From Oscillospiraceae bacterium (GTDB taxonomy: Bacteria; Bacillota; Clostridia; Oscillospirales; Oscillospiraceae), in assembly GCA_020025305.1 (NCBI GenBank), contig JAHHSG010000008.1, positions 29,957 through 93,956 on the forward strand: a stretch of 64,000 nt of DNA, written 5' to 3'. A model generated the notes under the pieces. That model was not told the DNA's origin. It did no database searches and saw only the letters and a list, made by a program, of their open reading frames with translations. A program made the translations under genes and the position numbers. Below, piece after piece: positions 49,853-59,188 of this stretch (the stretch's first letter is position 1; each line of letters starts with the position of its first letter).

Positions 49853-50152
49853 GTGTGACACGGTGCAGTGAGCTCCAAGCCCTTTGAAAAAGCATATAGC
49901 AATTTTACCAAAATTGCTATATGCTTTTTGTTATACTAAATAATTCAAATTATTAAAATTATACGCAAAACGTAAAAAAATCCTACTTATGCTGGTGTAC
50001 AAAGAAGATGGTTTCGTGTATAATTTCAATTGTATCAAGTACAAGTGATCGCCCCGCTGCGGGGCGAAAACTCTTTTCTGCCTCTGGAACGGGCGGGGAA
50101 GAGGGAAGAAAAAAGAAGGAACCATATTTTTCGAGGGAAGTAGGAGGAACGA
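49853..50152. other. gene-free 300 bp: terminator and pyc leader
   Basis: Contains the 20-bp hairpin at 49887-49929, then a -10-like TATAAT at 50019-50024 (no good -35), and a 7-bp GC hairpin CGCCCCG-CTG-CGGGGCG at 50050-50066 in the pyc leader. Confidence 0.5.
49887..49929. terminator. 20-bp perfect terminator
   Basis: AAAAAGCATATAGCAATTTT pairs exactly with its complement around ACC. Probably the terminator of the lost permease gene, kept after decay. Confidence 0.8.
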
Positions 50153-53100
50153 ATGCAAAAAAAGTTTGCCAAGATCCTTGTAGCCAATCGCGGAGAGATT
50201 GCCGTGCGTATCTTCCGCGCCTGCTATGATCTGGAGCGCCACACGGTGGCTATCTATTCTAATGAGGATAGCAATGCCCTTTTCCGCACCAAGGCGGACG
50301 AGGCCTATCTGATTGGCGAGAATCAGTCACCGCTGGGTGCCTATCTGGATATTCCGGCCATCATCATGCTGGCGAAACGCCGCGGGGTAGATGCCATCCA
50401 TCCCGGCTATGGTTTTTTATCAGAGAATGCGGAATTTGCCAAAGCCTGTGAGGAGAGTGGCATCAAGTTCATTGGCCCTCCTTCCCACGTGCTGGCACAG
50501 ATGGGCGATAAGCTGGCGGCCAAGGCTACGGCTATTGCCTGTGGCGTGCCCATCATTCCCGGCTCTACCGTGCCGCTGAAGGATGCCGAAGATGCTGTTG
50601 CCAAGGCACAGGAGTACGGATTCCCTGTGATTTTGAAGGCCGCAGCCGGCGGCGGCGGACGTGGTATGCGCCGCTGTGACAATGAGGAGGATGTACGCCG
50701 AGAATTCCATTTAGTGAAAAACGAGGCCAAGAAAGCGTTTGGCAACGAGGACATTTTCATCGAAAAGTTTTTGGTGCAGCCCAAGCATATCGAGGTGCAG
50801 ATCTTAGCCGATGAGCACGGCAACGTGATGCATTTGGGCGAGCGTGACTGCTCGCTGCAGCGCCGCTACCAGAAGGTGGTGGAGTACGCACCGGCCTGGT
50901 CTGTGTCCAAGGACACCATTGAGGCACTGCGTGCCGACGCGGTGAAGATTGCCAAGTATGTGGGGTATGTGAACGCAGGTACAGTGGAGTTTCTGGTAGA
51001 CAGTGCCACAGGTAAGCACTATTTTATCGAGATGAACCCCCGTATTCAGGTGGAACATACCGTGACCGAGATGGTTACCGGCATTGACTTGGTGCGGGCG
51101 CAGATCCTGGTGGCCGAGGGCTGCCCTCTGTCTGATCCCCGTATCGGCCTTGCCAGACAGGAGGATCTCCACATCAACGGCTATGCCATTCAGTGCCGTG
51201 TTACCACAGAAGACCCCGCCAATAACTTTGCCCCTGATACGGGACGCATCAGCGCCTATCGATCTGGTGGAGGTTTCGGCGTGCGTCTGGACGGCGGCAA
51301 TGCTGCTACCGGGACCATTATCTCTCCGTACTATGACTCCCTGCTGGTGAAGGTGACCTCTTGGGACAACACTTTTGAGGGTGCCTGCCGCCGTGCGGTT
51401 CGTGCCATTAATGAAGAGCATGTCCGCGGCGTTAAGACCAACATTCCCTTTATTACCAATATCCTCACACACCCGGTGTTCCATGCCGGCGCCTGCCACA
51501 CCAAGTTTATCGACGATACACCGGAGCTTTTCGATTTGGAGGACAGCCGTGACCGTGCTACCAAGGTGCTGCGCTATATCGGACAGATCCAGGTAGATCA
51601 GCCCGATGCGGTTCACTATCAGTACGATGTCCCCCGCTTCCCGCTGCCGAAGGGCAAGCCCTTGTCCGGCTTGAAGGAAATGCTGGATACCAAGGGTCCC
51701 GACGCGGTAAAACAGTGGGTGCTGGATCAGAAGAAGCTGCTCATCACCGATACCACCATGCGCGATGCGCATCAATCGCTGTTGTCTACCCGGATGCGTA
51801 CACGGGATTTGGTGAAGGGCGCCGAGGGCGTGGCGGAGATTCTTAACGACTGCTTCTCTCTGGAGATGTGGGGCGGCGCAACCTTTGATACGGCCTATCG
51901 CTTCCTCCACGAGTCCCCGTGGGAGCGGCTGGATATGCTGCGGGAGAAAATTCCCAACATCCCCTTCCAGATGCTTCTGCGCGGCTCCAACATGGTTGGC
52001 TATGCCAACTTCCCGGACAATCTGGTGCGGGAATTTATTAAGGAGTCGGCCAAGTCCGGCATTGATATCTTCCGTGTGTTCGATTCCCTTAACTGGCTGC
52101 CTGGTATGGAAGTGGCCATGGATGAGGTACTCAATCAGGGGAAACTGCTGGAGGCCACTGTGTGCTATACCGGTGATATTCTGGATCCCAGCCGGGATAA
52201 GTATACGCTGAAGTACTATGTGGATTTGGCAAAGGAATTGGAGCGCCGAGGTGCCCATACCCTGTGCATCAAGGATATGTCCGGCCTTTTGAAGCCCTAT
52301 GCGGCCAAGAAGCTGGTGTCCACCCTCAAGCAGGAGGTGGGACTGCCCATCCACCTGCACACCCACGACACCACCGGAAATCAGGTGGCCGCCTATCTGA
52401 TGGCCGCCGAGGCAGGCGTGGATATTGTGGACTGCGCTACCGCATCTCTGTCCAGTCTTACAAGCCAGCCGTCCTTGTCTGCCGTTGTGGCGGCTCTGGA
52501 AGGACAAGAGCGGGATACCGGCCTTGATGTGCGTGAGCTGCAGCGCTTGGATGACTATTGGTCTGATGTGCGTCTGCGCTATCGCAACTTCGATGAAGGA
52601 CTCAAAAGTCCTACCACCGATATCTACCGCTACGAAATCCCTGGCGGACAGTATACGAACCTTTATCCCCAGGTGGTGTCTCTGGGCCTTGGCGCTCGGT
52701 TCGAAGAGGTCAAGGAGATGTACAAGACCGTCAATGATATGCTGGGCGATCTGGTGAAGGTGACACCGTCTTCCAAGATGGTGGGTGACCTTGCCATCTT
52801 CATGGTGCAGAACGATCTGACACCGGAGAATATTGTGGAGCGTGGCAAGAGCCTGGCCTTCCCGGACTCTGTGGTGTCCTATTTCAAGGGAATGATGGGC
52901 CAGCCGGCTTGGGGCTTCCAGCCGGAGGGCTTGCAGGAAGTAGTGCTCAAGGGCGAAACGCCCATCACCTGCCGTCCCGGCGAGCTATTGGAGTCCGTGA
53001 ACTTTGATGAGGTACGCGAAAAGATGGGCAGCTTTATGGATGATGCCGACATTGATATGCGTGCCATGCTGTCTTACTCCATGTTCCCCAAGGTCTATGA

Positions 53101-53593
53101 GGACTATCGAAAACACCGCAAGGAGTACGGCTATATCACCCGCATGGGTAGCCATGTATTCTTCAACGGCATGGAAGAAGGGGAGACCAACAAGATTAAC
53201 ATTGCCGATGGTAAGACGCTGGTCATTAAGTATCTGGGCCTGGGCGATCAGAATGAGGACGGCACCCGCACCGTTAACTTTGAACTCAACGGTATGCGGC
53301 GTGAGGTAGCGGTTCCCGATAAGAACGCTGAGGTGAAGGGACGTACCGTTCGCATGGCTGATCCGGAGGACAAGAGCGAGGTAGGCTCTTCCATCCCCGG
53401 CATGGTGTCCAAGGTCAATGTGAAGCGCGGCGACACGGTGGAAGAGAATCAGGTCTTAGCAGTGATTGAGGCTATGAAGATGGAGACATCCGTGGTGGCA
53501 CGTATGTCCGGCGTAGTGGACGAGGTGCTGGTGAGCGATGGCACGTCTGTAAAAGCCGGTGAGCTGTTGATGACCATCCGAGTGAAAGAATGA
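50153..53593 (+). CDS. pyc: pyruvate carboxylase
   Basis: Biotin-dependent enzyme of 1146 residues, making oxaloacetate from pyruvate and bicarbonate. Domains: biotin carboxylase (1 to about 455; ILVANRGEIAVR, GGGGRGMRR, EMNPRIQVEHTVTE), carboxyltransferase (about 530-830; TDTTMRDAHQSLLSTRMRT, the DSLNWLPGMEVAMDEV helix, IKDMSGLLKPYAA, HLHTHDTTGN for metal ligands), then a tetramerisation region and the biotinyl domain ending near 1146 with E-A-M-K-M-E-T (biotinyl Lys near 1112). AGGAGG 5 nt before the ATG. Monocistronic. No deletions seen. Confidence 0.97.
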   Translation: MQKKFAKILVANRGEIAVRIFRACYDLERHTVAIYSNEDSNALFRTKADEAYLIGENQSPLGAYLDIPAIIMLAKRRGVDAIHPGYGFLSENAEFAKACEESGIKFIGPPSHVLAQMGDKLAAKATAIACGVPIIPGSTVPLKDAEDAVAKAQEYGFPVILKAAAGGGGRGMRRCDNEEDVRREFHLVKNEAKKAFGNEDIFIEKFLVQPKHIEVQILADEHGNVMHLGERDCSLQRRYQKVVEYAPAWSVSKDTIEALRADAVKIAKYVGYVNAGTVEFLVDSATGKHYFIEMNPRIQVEHTVTEMVTGIDLVRAQILVAEGCPLSDPRIGLARQEDLHINGYAIQCRVTTEDPANNFAPDTGRISAYRSGGGFGVRLDGGNAATGTIISPYYDSLLVKVTSWDNTFEGACRRAVRAINEEHVRGVKTNIPFITNILTHPVFHAGACHTKFIDDTPELFDLEDSRDRATKVLRYIGQIQVDQPDAVHYQYDVPRFPLPKGKPLSGLKEMLDTKGPDAVKQWVLDQKKLLITDTTMRDAHQSLLSTRMRTRDLVKGAEGVAEILNDCFSLEMWGGATFDTAYRFLHESPWERLDMLREKIPNIPFQMLLRGSNMVGYANFPDNLVREFIKESAKSGIDIFRVFDSLNWLPGMEVAMDEVLNQGKLLEATVCYTGDILDPSRDKYTLKYYVDLAKELERRGAHTLCIKDMSGLLKPYAAKKLVSTLKQEVGLPIHLHTHDTTGNQVAAYLMAAEAGVDIVDCATASLSSLTSQPSLSAVVAALEGQERDTGLDVRELQRLDDYWSDVRLRYRNFDEGLKSPTTDIYRYEIPGGQYTNLYPQVVSLGLGARFEEVKEMYKTVNDMLGDLVKVTPSSKMVGDLAIFMVQNDLTPENIVERGKSLAFPDSVVSYFKGMMGQPAWGFQPEGLQEVVLKGETPITCRPGELLESVNFDEVREKMGSFMDDADIDMRAMLSYSMFPKVYEDYRKHRKEYGYITRMGSHVFFNGMEEGETNKINIADGKTLVIKYLGLGDQNEDGTRTVNFELNGMRREVAVPDKNAEVKGRTVRMADPEDKSEVGSSIPGMVSKVNVKRGDTVEENQVLAVIEAMKMETSVVARMSGVVDEVLVSDGTSVKAGELLMTIRVKE

Positions 53594-53640
53594 TCCGCAG
53601 CTGTCCTGAACCTTTGGGTGATGCGCTTGTGGTATAAAGG

Positions 53641-53681
53641 AGCACCCCATCTGCCATATTATGGCAGATGGGGTGCTTTTT
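53641..53681 (+). terminator. pyc terminator
   Basis: AGCACCCCATCTGCCAT pairs exactly with its complement around ATT, followed by TTTTTAT. Confidence 0.88.
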
Positions 53682-53727
53682 ATGTGATGTATATTCCGCG
53701 GCGGATAGGTAAAAAGCAGATTTCTTT

Positions 53728-54189
53728 TTACTTCAAAAAGCCGAGGGAGGAGATGATGGGAAGCTCCTTGGCTCTGCCCCTGCAAATCTGGAAGAAAGCG
53801 ATAAAGCGCAGCACTGTGGTGATACAAAGGCAGATACCTGCAAGAATAGGAATGAGTATCGTCCAAAAAAGAACTGCGGTGATGATGCCTATCAGAGAGT
53901 TGACAACCATGAGCTTGAGACCCTGACGCAGATGGAAGGCCACATACTCCGATTGCCCCTGACTCAGCAGAGCAATCAGGACACCGGCGACGGGCAAAAG
54001 ATAGATCAGCATTGCAATGACCTTGTTGTCGGAAATATCCTGGGGGTCAAATTCGGCTGTATGGTCTGTGCTGTCCGTATAGGGGGCTGCCCGCGAGAAA
54101 CCGGCGGCAGATCCAACAGGTGCGCCGCAGGCACTGCAGACATTGGCGCCGTCGGGAATTTCATTCCCGCAGTTCGTACAGAATGTCAC
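53728..54189 (-). CDS. zinc-ribbon DUF4870-type membrane protein
   Basis: Small membrane protein of about 153 residues. A zinc ribbon opens it (C-T-N-C-G at about 4-8 and C-S-A-C-G-A at about 18-23), then an acidic linker, then a DUF4870-like domain with three or four hydrophobic helices (VIAMLIYLLPVAGVLIAL, SEYVAFHLRQGLKL). I choose GTG at 54189 since GGAGG is 8 nt before it; the upstream ATG at 54204 would place that GGAGG inside the gene. Function unknown; often a stress- or envelope-linked protein. Confidence 0.78.
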   Translation of the reverse strand: MTFCTNCGNEIPDGANVCSACGAPVGSAAGFSRAAPYTDSTDHTAEFDPQDISDNKVIAMLIYLLPVAGVLIALLSQGQSEYVAFHLRQGLKLMVVNSLIGIITAVLFWTILIPILAGICLCITTVLRFIAFFQICRGRAKELPIISSLGFLK

Positions 54190-54514
54190 AATGATGTCCT
54201 CCATATCATAAAGTTTGGCTCGTCGTGGAGCAGTGATTATATTATAATCTATAGAAGATGAACTGTAAAGAAAAAGAACGCTTTACCATATTATAGTGTG
54301 TGGCGCAGGGAATTATACCGTTTATATGGGAAGGGGCGGCCGAGGGAGCAGAGAATAGGTCCGCGCCGAGGCAAAAATATGCTTGCAGCGACAGTAGTGC
54401 CTGCCGTGCTGCGGCTACCAGCGGAGGACGTGATCTCCGCGTGAGAATGCTGGTATTTTTTCAGAGAGTATGCTATATTGAAACTATATAATCTGCCTTT
54501 TTGTGAGGTGCATC
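54190..54514. other. 325-bp gap before the HD megaprotein
   Basis: Besides the divergent promoter, holds a GC-rich stretch (about 54300-54445) with no reading frame or hairpin of note, and near 54465-54477 an extended -10 (TGC-TATATT) that could start the three-gene operon. Confidence 0.35.
54241..54269 (-). promoter_or_regulatory. promoter of the zinc-ribbon membrane protein
   Basis: On the minus strand TTTACA, 17-nt spacer, TATAAT. Confidence 0.7.
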
Positions 54515-57500
54515 ATGAATGAGATAAACTGCCAAAATCAACCGCTTCGCCAAGTGTTGGCCCAGACCTATGCCGCCGAGGCTTTGATCAGCGCCTTGGA
54601 GGAGTTGTCAGGACACGATGGGGCACTGTGCCGCACCGTGTGGTCGCTGTGCGCCCCTTTATTAGAGATTGCAGAGGGAGAGAACTGCGAAATCTGGCTG
54701 ATCCGTCTGTGTGACAGACTTTGCGATCGGATGTTCCCGGATGCAGAGCATCCGGCCCCGGAGTTGACGGAGGGGGAGACCCTCTATCTACAGGTGCTGG
54801 AGTCGCTTTTTTCATGGCGCACCGGTGATTTTGATCCGATGACGGATCTTTTGCCGCTGGAGGACAGTGCGCAAAAGGAGAGCCGGGTAGCGGTACAGTA
54901 TGAGCGGTTTTGTGATGCAGCCGCTAAGGCACACTTTATGGCGCTTTTGCGTATCAGTCGTGAGGTGCGCCCTTTTGATCCGGCTTCCCATACCATCGCT
55001 GTTCACAATGTGGCAGTGCATACTGCCGTCATGGCGAAAAAAGCTGGGCTTAAAGTGGATCTTCCTCTGGTCAGCGCTGCGGCACTGGGACACGATATCG
55101 GCAAATTCGGCTGTCGTGGGGATGATGCGCGGCGTATTCCCTACCTTCATTATTACTATACATGGCAGTGGTTTAGTGACAATGACATGGAGGAAATTGG
55201 ACATGTTTCTGCCAACCACTCTACCTGGGATCTGGAATTTGAAAATTTGCCGGTGGAGTCGCTGCTGCTGATTTACGCCGACTTCCGTGTGCGAGGCAGC
55301 CGTGGTGCAGATGGCCGGGAGAAAATGGAGATCTATACGCTGGCGGAGGCTGGGAAAATTGTATTTTCTAAGCTTGTGGACGTAACGGAGGAGAAGCAGC
55401 GCCGTTACCGCACCGTCTATGAGAAACTGCGGGATTTTGAGACGCTGCTTCACAGCCTGGGCGTGCCCACTGATATGGAGGAGAATACGCTTTATCCCGT
55501 GCAAAAGAGGGATGAGTCGCTGCTCTGCGCAGAGGAGGCGCTGCAGGCGCTGCGGAATATGGCTCTTTCCGGCAGTATTCGGCTCATGTACACGGTCAGC
55601 GTAGATCGTTCCTTTGAATTGCTGTTAGAGCAGGCGAAAAGTGAAAAAAATCTCCACAATATCCGCACCTATCTGCTGCTCTTTAATGAATACAGCACCT
55701 ATATGACCAAGTCCAATAAGAAAAAACTCCTGCATTTCCTCTATGAGCTGCTGATGCACCCAGACGGAGATGTGCGGCGGATGGCGGGACGGATGATGGG
55801 ACGAATTTTGGCCAACAGCGGCCCTAAATATCGTAAGGAGCGTCCGGCTGCTGCCCGCGACGGCGGCATGATCCCCACCATGATGGCGCTGCTGGATGAG
55901 TCCGTGGAACTGTGGGAGGAATATGTGGAGGCTTGCCTTCACCCGGATCGCCGCATTTCCCCCAAGCATACCATGCGCATCTCCAACAGCCTCAAGACGA
56001 TCGGTGAGGCACTCTTTAAAAGCTGCGATGCCAAGGAGGCCTCGGCTTTGATGGAGCCGCTGCTGCGCCGCCTCCTCACAGCCAAGGGGACGGATCGCTT
56101 CGTATTGGTGGATACACTGACGCGCCTGCCGTACCGATATCTTCCGCCGGAACGGCTGGAGGAGATTACTTGCGCTCTGGCAGGGATGCTGTCCGATGGA
56201 GAGGTGAGCCTGTGTCTGGTGGTGCTTCGCTGCTTGGAAAAGCTGCATCAGATGCCGCAGGCAAGAGAGATGGCGGAACGTGTGGTAAGGGACTTTTCTG
56301 TGCCGGACGGGGAAAATGCGGATGTGCTGCACTATATGAAGCGCCGGGTGCTGGGACTTCCCACAGACATTCTCAATGAGGAGGATGCCGCTCGGATGTA
56401 TCTGAGCAATCTTAAATATGCGGTGCACTGGACAGTGAAGATGACGCAGGTCTATATGCTCTGCGATCATGCCAAAGCCCACCCGGAGACGGCGTTTCAT
56501 ACGGCGATGCACCTCTCTAATGTGCTGTGTGTCAGCGAGCATCTGCCGGTGCGTAAGATAGCAGGCGTGCAGCTTTTGGAAATTGCACCCCTTTTAAGCG
56601 TGGATCATGCCAACGAGATCACAGTAGATCTCCTTCGTGAGTTGGAGACGGGGCAGGATCAGATTAGCTATGTTGTGCCGCCTGTACTGGGGAGACTCAT
56701 GTGTCTGCTGCCGGAAAAGGTACTGTGGGAGGCGGAATTGTTTCTTGAAAATCAGGTGCATGGTTCTGTGGTGCGATCGGCCTGTATGTCGCTGCAAGTC
56801 GTTGGTGAAATGCTCAATACGCTGGCCGAGGACGAGATGGAGATGACGGATCGGGCACTTGGCCTTTTGATGATCGGTGTGAGTCACTATAAAGAGGCCA
56901 TCCACAGCACGGCATTGCAAGTGCTCTGCCGCGATGTGCTGGGCAGCAGCCGTATTTCCTTGCGCCGCCGTGGTGCCATGCTGGTGCGGCTCCATAAGAA
57001 GCTGTTGACCGTGCTGATGGAGTCACGCCCGGGACAGCTGACCTTCTTCAACGTTGCCGCTATGCTCAACCATCTCTATCGCTTTATTGTAGAGTATCAA
57101 GTGCAGGTGGGATCGCTAGAATTTCCCGCACCGAAACCGGCGGCTTTCTTCCCCGGAACCTTTGACCCCTTCTCCATGGGACATCGACAGATCGTGGAGG
57201 AGATCCGCAAGCGGGGCTATGAGGTCTATCTGGCGGTGGATGAATTCTCCTGGAGCAAGATGCCGCTCCCTAAGCTCCTGCGGCGTAAGATAGCCGCCAT
57301 GTCCACGGCGGATCAGTGGGATACGTATCTCTTTCCCGATGATGTGCCAGTGAATATTGCCATGCCGGAGGATCTTGCCAAGATGGCACGGCTGCTGCCG
57401 GGCCGGGAGGTATGGCTGGTGGCGGGCAGCGATGTGATCTATAACGCCTCCGCCTATCGTGAGGAGCAAGTCGGTGGTGCGGCTACCTATAATCATATCG

Positions 57501-59188
57501 TCTTTTTCCGGAATGGGGAAAGCGCAGATCGAAAGCCGCTGGAGGAGATCATTCAGGGGAAGCTGAAGATTCTGTCTCTGCCGCCCTTTTTCGAATCGGT
57601 CAGTTCCAGCCGCATTCGTGAATTCATCGACCGCAAGTTGGATATTTCCATGCTGGTGGACCCGGTAGTGCAGTCTTTCATTTATGAGCAGGGGCTCTAT
57701 ATCCGTTCTCCGGAGCTCAAAAACGTGATGACACGGCAGAAAATATATTTTCGCTGCTTTCGTACCTCCGAGGAGGGCTTGCCTGCGGCAATGACCACAG
57801 CGATGACCGCAGCAGATAAGCCTCTGGGTGTGCTGCTGTGCGGGCGGGAGGATCACACTGTGCTGGGTTGGGCTGTGGGACATACGCTGCAGGCAGCGGA
57901 TCTCTATGATGTGCTTCATTCCATTGAGGCGGCCAAGTATGTGCGGCGCTATGCCTCAGGACGGATTTTAATGGTACAGGAGGTGAGCTCTGCTGAGCAG
58001 CGGAATACAGAGAGATGTCGTGTGCTGCTCAATGAATTGCTGGCTCGCAGTTTGGAGCAGGATCATACCTATGCGCTGTGCCGCTGTGCACCGGAGGATG
58101 AGCCGCTGCGCAGTGCCTTGGATCAGATGGGCTTTGTGCCGGTGGCCAGCTGTATTGATATTTTCTATGTGGATATGCGGGCTCCTGTGATTTTACTGCA
58201 GGATGTGCTGCTGGGGCTAAAAAAACCCCATCAGGATGACGCAGAGGTGAAGGCTGCCGTTATGGCGACCCGTCCCAAGCTGCGCCGAGCTCTATTACAG
58301 ATGTTTCCGGGAAAGCTGCTGTTGTGCTTTGATTCGGAGATGCTCAACCAAGCAGTCATGGAACGGGTGGAGCGGATCAACGGCGTGCAGGATGTGCCGG
58401 AGAATGTGCGCCGGCTGGGCCCCTATATGTGTGTGCCTTATGGAAAAATCCTCGCCAATGAGATCGTTCCCCACACTGTGACCAAGGCGCTCCATGCCGA
58501 AAAGCGCTTTGCTCCGGATATGTGCAGCTTTGAGATTGTGGAGTACCCCGGTTATTCCCCTTTGAAAAATCAGGTGCGCACCCTTAAATCCTTCCATCGG
58601 CCTGTACTTTTGGTAGATGACCTGCTGCATAAGGGCTATCGCATCGACAAACTCGACCGGGTATTGCGTGAAGAAAATCTGGAGACGGAACGCACGATTG
58701 TGGCGGTGATGTCCGGCTACGGACAGGATCTGATGCGGGTACAGGGACGAAAGGCGGAGTGTGAGTATTTTATTCCCAACCTTCACTATTGGCTGACGGA
58801 GAGCCTGCTCTATCCCTTCATCGGCGGTGACAGCGTCAGCGGTCGTGAGATCAAGGAGCGGATGCTGCCATCCATTAATCTGGTGCTGCCCTATTATTAT
58901 CCTAGTTTTCTCCGTGATGTGGACGATCAGGCCATCCGCATATTCAGTCGTACAGCCATGGAGAATGCGCTGGAAATCATGCGGGTACTGGAACGTCGGC
59001 ATCAGGAAATCTTCAATACCACCTTGACCATCCGACGTCTGCGCGAAGCACTGTTGCAGCCACGTCTGCCGGATGAGGGGAACTGTATGCACTATAATTT
59101 CCACCTGCCGGCCTCGGCTTATTTGGAGGAAAATCTGACACTGATGCAGCGTATCTGCCGCAGAGAGGAGAATAGCGATGATGTATAA
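54515..59188 (+). CDS. multidomain HD / helical-repeat / NadD-like / GNAT-like / PRTase-like protein
   Basis: About 1557 residues, cytosolic. Visible in order: an N-terminal helical region (1 to about 150); an HD phosphohydrolase domain (about 160-260; candidate ligands H164/H169, H193-D194, H235, D256); a long helical region of HEAT/ARM-like look (about 370-870); a nucleotidyltransferase domain with G881-T-F-D-P-F-S-M-G-H890 and S1030-S-S-R-I-R1035, the two motifs of NadD/NMNAT enzymes; a GNAT-like segment (about 1085-1220); and a phosphoribosyltransferase-like domain with V1367-D-D-L-L-H-K-G (PRPP loop style). The ATG at 54515 follows GAGGTG. I cannot name a function. NAD or nucleotide cofactor recycling is an inference from the NadD and PRTase motifs. 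Confidence 0.72.
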   Translation: MNEINCQNQPLRQVLAQTYAAEALISALEELSGHDGALCRTVWSLCAPLLEIAEGENCEIWLIRLCDRLCDRMFPDAEHPAPELTEGETLYLQVLESLFSWRTGDFDPMTDLLPLEDSAQKESRVAVQYERFCDAAAKAHFMALLRISREVRPFDPASHTIAVHNVAVHTAVMAKKAGLKVDLPLVSAAALGHDIGKFGCRGDDARRIPYLHYYYTWQWFSDNDMEEIGHVSANHSTWDLEFENLPVESLLLIYADFRVRGSRGADGREKMEIYTLAEAGKIVFSKLVDVTEEKQRRYRTVYEKLRDFETLLHSLGVPTDMEENTLYPVQKRDESLLCAEEALQALRNMALSGSIRLMYTVSVDRSFELLLEQAKSEKNLHNIRTYLLLFNEYSTYMTKSNKKKLLHFLYELLMHPDGDVRRMAGRMMGRILANSGPKYRKERPAAARDGGMIPTMMALLDESVELWEEYVEACLHPDRRISPKHTMRISNSLKTIGEALFKSCDAKEASALMEPLLRRLLTAKGTDRFVLVDTLTRLPYRYLPPERLEEITCALAGMLSDGEVSLCLVVLRCLEKLHQMPQAREMAERVVRDFSVPDGENADVLHYMKRRVLGLPTDILNEEDAARMYLSNLKYAVHWTVKMTQVYMLCDHAKAHPETAFHTAMHLSNVLCVSEHLPVRKIAGVQLLEIAPLLSVDHANEITVDLLRELETGQDQISYVVPPVLGRLMCLLPEKVLWEAELFLENQVHGSVVRSACMSLQVVGEMLNTLAEDEMEMTDRALGLLMIGVSHYKEAIHSTALQVLCRDVLGSSRISLRRRGAMLVRLHKKLLTVLMESRPGQLTFFNVAAMLNHLYRFIVEYQVQVGSLEFPAPKPAAFFPGTFDPFSMGHRQIVEEIRKRGYEVYLAVDEFSWSKMPLPKLLRRKIAAMSTADQWDTYLFPDDVPVNIAMPEDLAKMARLLPGREVWLVAGSDVIYNASAYREEQVGGAATYNHIVFFRNGESADRKPLEEIIQGKLKILSLPPFFESVSSSRIREFIDRKLDISMLVDPVVQSFIYEQGLYIRSPELKNVMTRQKIYFRCFRTSEEGLPAAMTTAMTAADKPLGVLLCGREDHTVLGWAVGHTLQAADLYDVLHSIEAAKYVRRYASGRILMVQEVSSAEQRNTERCRVLLNELLARSLEQDHTYALCRCAPEDEPLRSALDQMGFVPVASCIDIFYVDMRAPVILLQDVLLGLKKPHQDDAEVKAAVMATRPKLRRALLQMFPGKLLLCFDSEMLNQAVMERVERINGVQDVPENVRRLGPYMCVPYGKILANEIVPHTVTKALHAEKRFAPDMCSFEIVEYPGYSPLKNQVRTLKSFHRPVLLVDDLLHKGYRIDKLDRVLREENLETERTIVAVMSGYGQDLMRVQGRKAECEYFIPNLHYWLTESLLYPFIGGDSVSGREIKERMLPSINLVLPYYYPSFLRDVDDQAIRIFSRTAMENALEIMRVLERRHQEIFNTTLTIRRLREALLQPRLPDEGNCMHYNFHLPASAYLEENLTLMQRICRREENSDDV

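Noticed and set aside
50804..52507. A 567-codon frame antisense to pyc
   Set aside because: pyc is a complete, motif-rich gene; the antisense frame is a shadow.
54300..54445. GC-rich stretch before the megaprotein considered as SRP RNA or another ncRNA
   Set aside because: It lacks the conserved SRP RNA tetraloop region and no clear stem or terminator was found.
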